Positions 1 to 4,892 of a stretch of 6,930 bases of DNA are shown here, piece by piece (position 1 is the stretch's first letter; every line of letters begins with the position of its first letter). A model generated the notes under the pieces. It ran no database searches. It saw only the letters and a list, made by a program, of their open reading frames with translations, and was not told the DNA's origin. The position numbers and the translations under genes are program-made. Source of the DNA: G020353235 sp035528295 (GTDB lineage Bacteria > Chloroflexota > Dehalococcoidia > Dehalococcoidales > JAUYDJ01); NCBI GenBank assembly GCA_035528295.1, contig DATKYY010000071.1, positions 1-6,930 on the forward strand, written 5' to 3'.

Positions 1-730
1 GACCAGGGGCTGGGTGGAGGAGGAGGGGAAGACAGTCTCCCAGCGCAGCAAAGAGTACGCCCATGACTACCGTTACTTCCCCGAGCCGGACCTCCCCCCG
101 CTGGTGTTGAGCCGGGAGTGGGTGGAGGAGATAAAGGCAAAACTCCCCGAGCTGCCTGAAGCCAGACGCAAGCGTTTTATAGACGAATACAAACTACCAC
201 CTAATGACGCCGATTTGCTTACTAGCTTTAGGGCAATGGCTGATTACGAGGAAGAATTTGTGGCTGTGGCTACACGTACGCCGGCGAATCTACCAAAAGC
301 TGAGTCTGCCAAGATAGGCAGTAACTGGCTTCTGGGCGAGGTTAGCCGTATAATGAATGCCAGCAGCATTGATATCAGCGAGTTCAGTCAGAAAGTAAGC
401 CCGGCCCGGCTGGTCGGCTTGCTGGTGTTACAATCACAGGCGGTGATTAATACTGCTACCGCCAAGTCGGTTCTGGAGGAAATGTTTAAATCCGGCAAGG
501 AAGCCGATAAAATTATTGCCGAGCAGGGGCTGAGCCAGATAAGCGATAGCGGGGAGATTCAGAATGCGGTCAGCGAGGTGATTAAAGCTAACCCCAAGGC
601 GGTGGCTGATTATAAGCAGGGTAAAGAGCAGTCCCTGCAGTTTCTGCTGGGGCAGGTGATGCGGCTTACCCGGGGACGGGCTAACCCCAGGCTGGTAAAT
701 GAAGAACTAAGGAAAAGGCTGGAAGAGTAA
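1..730 (+). CDS. gatB: Asp/Glu-tRNA(Asn/Gln) amidotransferase subunit B, C-terminal part
   Basis: GatB is the subunit of the GatCAB complex that binds tRNA and activates the misacylated Asp or Glu so that ammonia from GatA can convert it to Asn or Gln. The reading frame is open from base 2, so the gene is cut by the window edge. The GTG at 14 is internal, because TRGW precedes it and the family motif HDYRYFPEPDL follows. The visible 242 residues cover the end of the catalytic cradle, the helical linker and the C-terminal YqeY-like tail. The tail includes SNWLLGEVSRIMN, a repeat-rich helical stretch, and a basic end reading MRLTRGRANPRLVNEELRKRL. A complete GatB is usually about 480 residues, so roughly half is missing. 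The TAA stop is 1 nt before secG, so the two are probably cotranscribed. GC content falls sharply after about base 165 within the gene (see findings). Identification is firm. Confidence 0.96.
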   Translation, partial: TRGWVEEEGKTVSQRSKEYAHDYRYFPEPDLPPLVLSREWVEEIKAKLPELPEARRKRFIDEYKLPPNDADLLTSFRAMADYEEEFVAVATRTPANLPKAESAKIGSNWLLGEVSRIMNASSIDISEFSQKVSPARLVGLLVLQSQAVINTATAKSVLEEMFKSGKEADKIIAEQGLSQISDSGEIQNAVSEVIKANPKAVADYKQGKEQSLQFLLGQVMRLTRGRANPRLVNEELRKRLEE

Positions 731-731
731 T

Positions 732-950
732 ATGCAGACCTATTTAAATGTGGCACAGATTGTGTTGGCGCTGGGCTTGATAATGGCGATTCTGCTCCAG
801 GTTCGCGGTGGCGGGCTGGGGGGTATCTTTGGTCAGCCGGATACAGTCTACCGTACCAAACGGGGTGTGGAAAAAACCCTGTTTCAACTGACCGTCGTCT
901 TGATGGTTCTGTTTGTCATTGTGGCGCTGATGACGATCAAGCTTACCTAG
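732..950 (+). CDS. secG: SecG subunit of the Sec protein translocase
   Basis: SecG is the small accessory subunit of the SecYEG channel in the cytoplasmic membrane and stimulates SecA-driven protein export. The protein has 72 residues, the usual size for the family. It has two hydrophobic segments, at about residues 4-22 and 50-70. Between them is a glycine-rich loop, RGGGLGGIFG, which is the recognisable SecG signature, followed by a polar stretch with TKRGVEK. The ATG at 732 has a GGAAGAG Shine-Dalgarno-like sequence at 721-727, inside the end of gatB. The tight spacing to gatB and to the prenyltransferase downstream suggests an operon, although the neighbours have unrelated functions. Short membrane proteins give little sequence signal, but the loop motif and length together make the call good. 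Confidence 0.93.
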   Translation: MQTYLNVAQIVLALGLIMAILLQVRGGGLGGIFGQPDTVYRTKRGVEKTLFQLTVVLMVLFVIVALMTIKLT

Positions 951-962
951 GGCGATGCCTGG

Positions 963-1883
963 TTGGAGAAGAGGCTTTTGAGGCTAAAGATATGGTTTTT
1001 GGAGACCAGACCGCAGTTCCTGCTGCTCTCGGTGGTGCTGGCCTTTCTGGGCGCTAGTATTGCCTGGTATCATATTGCTAGGTATGGTGGCGCCTTTCAC
1101 CTCGGTTTTGCCCTGCTTGCTATGGTCGGGCTGCTTCTGGCCCACACCAGTGTCAATGTGCTCAACGACTACTTTGACTACCGCAGCGGCATCGATTTAG
1201 TTACCCCCAAGACCCCCTTCAGCGGCGGTAGCGGCATCCTGCCCGCCGCCAGGCTCACCCCGACTCAGGTGCTCTGGCTGGGGGTGGTCTCTCTGCTACT
1301 GACGATACCGATTGGGATTTACTTTGTGCTTACCCGGGGCTGGCTGCTGCTGCCCTTAATTCTGGCCGGTGCCCTGTGCATCGTGCTTTACACCCCGTTT
1401 ATATTAAAGACAAAATGGCCGGAGTGGGTGGCCGGGTTGGGCTTGGGGACGCTGCCGGTGCTGGGTGTCTACTTTGTCCAGACGGCAAGCTATACCTGGC
1501 CGGCAGTTATCGCTTCTATCCCCTCCGGTATTCTGGTGCATAACCTGCTCCTGCTCAATGAGTTCCCTGATGTGGAAGCTGACCAGACGGCAAATCGCCA
1601 GACCCTGCCCATCATTATTGGACGGGAGAAAGCGGGCATAGTCTATTCTGTGCTGACGATAATGGTCTATCTGTGGATAGTCGGCGGGGTGGTGGCCCGG
1701 GTAATGCCCGTTTTTACCCTGGTCGCCCTGCTCACCCTTCCCTTTGCGGTAAAGGCAATTAGGGGCGCCCTTAAGCCAACGGGGATGGACCGGCTGATGC
1801 CGGCGATGGCCAACAATGTGCTGGTGGTGCTGCTGACCCAGCTGCTGCTCGGCATCGGCTATATCCTGGCCGGGATTTTTTGA
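963..1883 (+). CDS. menA: UbiA-family prenyltransferase, probably 1,4-dihydroxy-2-naphthoate polyprenyltransferase
   Basis: MenA-type enzymes are polytopic membrane proteins that transfer a polyprenyl chain from polyprenyl diphosphate to 1,4-dihydroxy-2-naphthoate, giving demethylmenaquinone. The 306-residue protein is strongly hydrophobic, with about eight or nine likely membrane helices. It carries both aspartate-rich UbiA motifs. The first is NDYFDYRSGID at residues 68-78, with the NDxxDxxxxxD spacing that I recall for MenA. The second is NEFPDVEADQTANRQTLP at about 199-216 with D203 and D207. These Asp residues bind Mg-diphosphate. The N-terminal ETRPQFL is also typical. The only in-frame start directly after the previous stop is TTG at 963, with a weak ribosome site. 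TTG at 978 has GAGAAGAGG just upstream, with short spacing, and is an alternative. The menG homologue immediately downstream strongly favours a menaquinone role over other UbiA-family products. Confidence 0.85.
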   Translation: MEKRLLRLKIWFLETRPQFLLLSVVLAFLGASIAWYHIARYGGAFHLGFALLAMVGLLLAHTSVNVLNDYFDYRSGIDLVTPKTPFSGGSGILPAARLTPTQVLWLGVVSLLLTIPIGIYFVLTRGWLLLPLILAGALCIVLYTPFILKTKWPEWVAGLGLGTLPVLGVYFVQTASYTWPAVIASIPSGILVHNLLLLNEFPDVEADQTANRQTLPIIIGREKAGIVYSVLTIMVYLWIVGGVVARVMPVFTLVALLTLPFAVKAIRGALKPTGMDRLMPAMANNVLVVLLTQLLLGIGYILAGIF

Positions 1884-1886
1884 GGA
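1882..1886 (+). promoter_or_regulatory. Shine-Dalgarno site choosing the menG start
   Basis: GAGGA lies 8 nt upstream of an in-frame TTG at 1895. It overlaps the menA stop codon (TGA at 1881-1883). The alternative TTG at 1880 overlaps that stop as TTGA and has no clear ribosome site. The site therefore favours 1895, though a translationally coupled start at 1880 cannot be excluded. Confidence 0.55.
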
Positions 1887-1894
1887 CAGACCGA

Positions 1895-2620
1895 TTGACC
1901 GCCAAGATAAAATCAGAGCCGAGGAAACCGCTGCACCGCATTTTTACCGCGGTGCCACCACGCTACGACCTGATTAACCACGTGATAACCTGGGGGATGG
2001 ACGGGTGGTGGCGCCTTAAGGCCGCCCGGGAGTGCCTAAGCTCGGCACCGCAGCGAGCGCTTGACCTGGGCTGTGGCACCGGTGACCTGGCGGTCCAGCT
2101 GGCTAAAATGCCCGGTGATATTGAGATTATTGGGCTTGACTACAGCCCGCCCATGCTGGAGATAGCCCGGAAGAAGGCGGGGCGTTTAGCCAAAGAGAAA
2201 AGAATTACCTTTGTCTATGGTGACGCGGCTCACCTGCCTTTCCCTGATGGCTACTTTGACTGTGTGGGCATCTCTTTTGCCTTTCGCAATCTGACCTACC
2301 AGAACCCGCTGGCCGAGCGCTACCTGGCTGAGGTGCTCAGGGTGCTCGGTGCCGGGGGCAGGTTTGTCATTGTGGAAACCAGCCAGCCGCAAGCAGGGCT
2401 GATACGAAAGCTTTTTCATCTTTATCTGCGCTCTTTCGCCTTCGGGCTGGGGTGGCTAATCTCGGGCCAGAGGGGTGCCTATCACTACCTGGCTCACTCA
2501 GCGTCCCGGTTTTACACCGCTGAGGAGCTTAAAGAATTATTAATGAGAGTCGGCTTCGGGCAGGTAAGCTACCGCCGGCTCTTTTGGGGAGTTAGCACCA
2601 TTCATGTTGCCGTTAAATAG
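1895..2620 (+). CDS. menG: Demethylmenaquinone methyltransferase (UbiE/MenG family)
   Basis: This SAM-dependent methyltransferase is expected to methylate the quinone ring of demethylmenaquinone, the last step of menaquinone synthesis. With a TTG start at 1895 it has 241 residues, normal for UbiE. Visible features are YDLINHVITWGMDGWWR at 24-40, a variant of the family's N-terminal signature; SAM motif I, LDLGCGTGDLA at 56-66; the acidic ribose-binding D82 in GLDYS; GDAAHLPFPDGYFD at 109-122; SFAFRNL at 127-133, matching the UbiE GFGLRN signature; EVLRVLGAGGRFVIVE after that; and a C-terminal end like other UbiE proteins (GVSTIHVAVK). The start could instead be TTG at 1880, overlapping the menA stop by 4 nt and adding five residues. 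Position directly behind menA supports menaquinone rather than ubiquinone. A generic class I methyltransferase is unlikely given the signatures. Confidence 0.9.
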   Translation: MTAKIKSEPRKPLHRIFTAVPPRYDLINHVITWGMDGWWRLKAARECLSSAPQRALDLGCGTGDLAVQLAKMPGDIEIIGLDYSPPMLEIARKKAGRLAKEKRITFVYGDAAHLPFPDGYFDCVGISFAFRNLTYQNPLAERYLAEVLRVLGAGGRFVIVETSQPQAGLIRKLFHLYLRSFAFGLGWLISGQRGAYHYLAHSASRFYTAEELKELLMRVGFGQVSYRRLFWGVSTIHVAVK

Positions 2621-2628
2621 GAGTCAGC

Positions 2629-4338
2629 ATGTCACTTGACTTGATTTTGCTTCATGCCCCCAGCGTTTATGACTTTCGCCAGCAGACGATTCTCTACGGG
2701 CCGGTCAGCGACCTGGTGCCGCCTTCGCCGGTCTTTGAGATGTACCCCCTCGGTTTCACCAGCCTAGCCGAGTACCTGGAGCGGGCCGGCTACCGGGTGC
2801 GCATTATCAACCTGGCGGTGCGCATGCTGCGGGACAGAAATTTCAGCGCCGAACAGATGATTGCCAGGCTGGAAGCACCCGTCTTTGGCATTGACCTGCA
2901 CTGGATGGTGCACTGCCACGGCGCGATTGAAGTAGCCCGGCTGGTGAAGAAATACCACCCTGAAGCCAGGGTGGTGCTGGGCGGCTTTTCCTCCTCGTAT
3001 TTCTACCGGGAGCTAATTGACTACCCTGAGATAGACTATGTCATCCGGGGTGACTCGGCGGAGGAGCCGCTGCGGCAACTGATGGACTGCATCGGGAGGG
3101 GAGGGGAGCCGGAGGCGGTGCCCAACCTGGTCTGGCGGGATAGTCAGGGCAAAATCAGGGAGAACCCCTTCTCCCATGTCCCCGCTGATCTGGGTGATAT
3201 TATGCTGGATAACTACGGCACGGTTATCCGTTCGGTTATCCGGCACCGCGACCTGATTAGCTGCCTGCCCTTCAGGGACTGGCTGCGCTATCCGGTTACC
3301 GCCATCTTTACCTGCCGCGGCTGCACCCAGAACTGCGTTATCTGCGGCGGCTCGGCAGATACTTTTAAGCACTGCTATAACCGTGGCCAGACCGTGTTTC
3401 GCTCCCCGCAGGCAATTGTCCAGAATGTAAAGCAAATCGCCCGCTTCAGCAGTGCGCCCATCTTTATTTTAGGCGACCTGTGCCAGGCCGGGGAAGACTA
3501 TGCCGAGGAGGTCTTGCGCCTCATCAAGCAGAGCCGGGTGAAGAACCAGTTTATTCTGGAGCTGTTCACCCCCGCCCCGACCAGAATCATACGCCAGATG
3601 GGGCTGGCCTGCCCCAATTTCGTTCTGGAGATATCCCCCGAGTCCCATGACCCCGAGGTAAGACGGGCATCGGGGAGAAACTACTCCACCGAGGCGCTGG
3701 AGCAGACACTGGACGATGCCCTTGAGGCGGGCTGCGGCCGGCTGGATGTATTTTTTATGCTCGGCGTGCCCGGGCAGACGGCGGAGTCGGTGATGGATAC
3801 GGTTGATTACAGCGAGCACCTGCTGCAGCGATTCAAGGGGGACAAGCGGCTTTCCCTGTTTATTGCCCCCCTCTCCCCCTTTCTTGACCCGGGCAGTCCC
3901 GGCTTTGAGCACCCGGAGCGCCACGGCTACCGCATCCGCTTTCGGACGCTGAAAGAGCACCGCCAGGCACTGCTTTCGCCAAGCTGGAAGTATTCCCTCA
4001 ACTACGAGACCGAGTGGATGAACTTGCACCAGATTGCCGAGACCGCCTATGAAGCCATACTCCGCCTTAACCACCTGAAGGCAAAATACGGGGTTATTCC
4101 CAAAAAGCTGGCTGACGCCAGTGAGTGGCGCATTAAGTCGGCACGGGAAATGATGCACCACCTCGATGATTTAAAATCTCAGGGCAAGCTTGAGGCGCAG
4201 CTACCCGCTTTGAAAACGGTAATTGATGAGATAAACTGGCTGCCGGTAAGCGAGAAGACCCAACTGGAGCTGCCGGTGGGGCTGATTAAATTAAAGCCGT
4301 GGCGCTACCTCTGGGCGCAATTGATGAAGCGGCGGTAA
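2629..4338 (+). CDS. B12-binding domain radical SAM protein (resembles the TIGR04190/Ta0216 family), function unknown
   Basis: The 569-residue protein has three regions. Residues 1 to about 160 look like a cobalamin-binding Rossmann domain, with FGIDLHWMVHCHGA at 87-99, VVLGGFSSSYF at 115-125 and VIRGDSAEEPLRQL at 138-151. The DxHxxG axial-ligand motif of methionine-synthase-type domains is absent, as in many B12 radical SAM enzymes. Residues 220 to about 410 are the radical SAM barrel: C232, C236 and C239 form the CxxxCxxC motif that binds the 4Fe-4S cluster, followed by GGS, RSP at 258-260, LEISPES at 333-339 and MLGVPGQTAESV at 377-388. The remainder is a helical C-terminal region that I do not recognise. 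The wording of several motifs resembles the TIGR04190 family as I remember it, but its reaction is unknown. ATG at 2629 has AGGAG 5 nt upstream. It is probably cotranscribed with menA-menG, which hints at quinone or lipid chemistry but does not show it. Confidence 0.85.
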   Translation: MSLDLILLHAPSVYDFRQQTILYGPVSDLVPPSPVFEMYPLGFTSLAEYLERAGYRVRIINLAVRMLRDRNFSAEQMIARLEAPVFGIDLHWMVHCHGAIEVARLVKKYHPEARVVLGGFSSSYFYRELIDYPEIDYVIRGDSAEEPLRQLMDCIGRGGEPEAVPNLVWRDSQGKIRENPFSHVPADLGDIMLDNYGTVIRSVIRHRDLISCLPFRDWLRYPVTAIFTCRGCTQNCVICGGSADTFKHCYNRGQTVFRSPQAIVQNVKQIARFSSAPIFILGDLCQAGEDYAEEVLRLIKQSRVKNQFILELFTPAPTRIIRQMGLACPNFVLEISPESHDPEVRRASGRNYSTEALEQTLDDALEAGCGRLDVFFMLGVPGQTAESVMDTVDYSEHLLQRFKGDKRLSLFIAPLSPFLDPGSPGFEHPERHGYRIRFRTLKEHRQALLSPSWKYSLNYETEWMNLHQIAETAYEAILRLNHLKAKYGVIPKKLADASEWRIKSAREMMHHLDDLKSQGKLEAQLPALKTVIDEINWLPVSEKTQLELPVGLIKLKPWRYLWAQLMKRR

Positions 4339-4349
4339 ATACCTTTACC
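4334..4349. repeat. Perfect inverted repeat across the convergent gene junction
   Basis: GGTAAA at 4334-4339 and TTTACC at 4344-4349 form a 6-bp stem with a TACC loop. The left arm contains the TAA stop of the radical SAM gene, and the right arm ends on the last base of the opposing ybjQ stop codon. It is symmetric, so it could form on either transcript, but the stem is AT-rich and no T-run follows on either strand. It is at best a weak bidirectional terminator or RNA 3'-end element, and it may be chance. Confidence 0.35.
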
Positions 4350-4663
4350 TATTCCACTATTACGGCCGTCCCGTAGGCGAGTATCTCGGCGGCACTGGTC
4401 ATTACCATTGAGGTGGTAAACCTCATGCTGACGATGGCATTGGCCCCCTGCTTCTGGGCATCCTCTATCATTCTCTGGAGGGCTTCCTCCCTGGCTTCAG
4501 CCATCATCTTGGTATACTCGGTTATCTCGCCACCCACTATCCCCCGGAACGCCGCCATAATATCCTTGCCGGCATGTCTGGCCCGGATGGTGCTGCCCTT
4601 TACCAGTCCTATGGTCTTGGTGATTCTCTTACCTTCTATCTGAGCCGAGGTGGTGATAATCAT
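4349..4663 (-). CDS. YbjQ/UPF0145 family protein
   Basis: This 104-residue soluble protein belongs to the YbjQ family (PF01906, often labelled putative heavy-metal-binding). Family hallmarks in order are an N-terminal beta segment MIITTSAQIEG; GLVKGSTIRARHAGKDIMAAFRGIVGGE at 19-46; YTKMMAEAREEALQRM at 50-65, a conserved amphipathic helix; GANAIVSMRFTTS at 73-85; and a C-terminal strand AEILAYGTAVIVE. Known structures of the family are small oligomeric rings; the molecular function is not established. The protein has no cysteine and one histidine (H30), so the metal-binding label has no obvious residue support here. ATG at 4663 has AAGGAG 8 nt upstream, inside the preceding gene. It overlaps that gene's TGA by 4 nt, which implies translational coupling with the membrane protein. 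It is the last gene of the minus-strand train. Confidence 0.92.
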   Translation of the reverse strand: MIITTSAQIEGKRITKTIGLVKGSTIRARHAGKDIMAAFRGIVGGEITEYTKMMAEAREEALQRMIEDAQKQGANAIVSMRFTTSMVMTSAAEILAYGTAVIVE

Positions 4664-4875
4664 TTTTCAATCTCCTTGAAATTCTCTTTTCTGGCTTTGG
4701 CTATCCGGTCTTTAAGCGCGATACCGATAAGAAACAGTATGCCGACGCTGATGGCACCGACGGCTATCCGGATAATCAGGGGGACTTCACTGGCCATAAA
4801 GAAGTCTTTAACCGCCCAGCCGAGCAAGACCAGTATGCCGATGCCAATCAGGGCAAAGGCGATATTCTGCCACAT
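4660..4875 (-). CDS. Small two-helix membrane protein with internal duplication
   Basis: I do not recognise a named family. The 71-residue protein has two hydrophobic segments, at about residues 5-26 and 33-54, and a charged, mostly basic C-terminal tail (KDRIAKARKENFKEIEK). This suggests both ends face the cytoplasm. Residues 5-24 and 37-56 resemble each other at 11 of 20 positions, both ending in a GxAxKD motif, so the gene seems to have arisen by an internal duplication. ATG at 4875 is preceded by GGAGGTGA at 4879-4886, one of the most complete Shine-Dalgarno sequences in the window, which argues that this short gene is really translated. The stop TGA overlaps the ybjQ ATG, so the two proteins may work together, perhaps with the membrane protein anchoring or partnering the YbjQ ring. 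That is inference. It lies 17 nt after cysS. Confidence 0.8.
   Translation of the reverse strand: MWQNIAFALIGIGILVLLGWAVKDFFMASEVPLIIRIAVGAISVGILFLIGIALKDRIAKARKENFKEIEK
4708..4767 (-). repeat. Internal repeat copy 2 in the small membrane protein gene
   Basis: This encodes residues 37-56. By eye it matches copy 1 (4804-4863, exactly 96 nt away and in the same frame) at 39 of 60 bases. Identical runs are CAGTATGCCGA (plus-strand reading) and GTCTTTAA. Confidence 0.6.
4804..4863 (-). repeat. Internal repeat copy 1 in the small membrane protein gene
   Basis: This encodes residues 5-24, the first membrane helix and its trailing KD. It pairs with copy 2 at 4708-4767. Eleven of 20 residues are identical. 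Some similarity could come from hydrophobic helix composition, but the shared 11-base run and shared frame favour a true duplication. Confidence 0.6.
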
Positions 4876-4878
4876 AAT

Positions 4879-4886
4879 TCACCTCC
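4879..4886 (-). promoter_or_regulatory. Strong Shine-Dalgarno site of the small membrane protein
   Basis: Read on the minus strand this is GGAGGTGA, a near-complete complement to the 16S rRNA 3' end, just before ATG 4875. It lies in the 17-nt gap after the cysS stop and suggests efficient independent initiation of the membrane protein-ybjQ pair from the shared transcript. Confidence 0.75.
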
Positions 4887-4892
4887 AAAAGG

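Noticed and set aside
14..16. GTG as a possible gatB start
   Set aside because: The frame is open upstream and the GatB motif residues TRGW precede it, so the gene is truncated by the window edge instead.
2629..3100. Methionine-synthase-type cobalamin site (DxHxxG) in the radical SAM protein
   Set aside because: A DLH occurs at residues 89-91 but not at the position of the axial-ligand loop and without the GxG context; it looks like a family-specific motif.
3013..3435. 140-codon minus-strand frame opposite the radical SAM cysteine motif
   Set aside because: Antisense shadow of the coding strand; Ala/Gly/Val-rich composition with no family resemblance.
3469..4161. 230-codon open frame on the minus strand inside the radical SAM gene
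   Set aside because: It lies entirely antisense to a gene with clear motifs, shows no recognisable domain, and long shadow frames are expected in GC-rich codon-biased DNA.
4361..4375. Hairpin TACGG-CCGTC-CCGTA near the ybjQ end, possible terminator for the plus-strand train
   Set aside because: Only a 5-bp stem, lies within ybjQ coding sequence and has no T-run after it.
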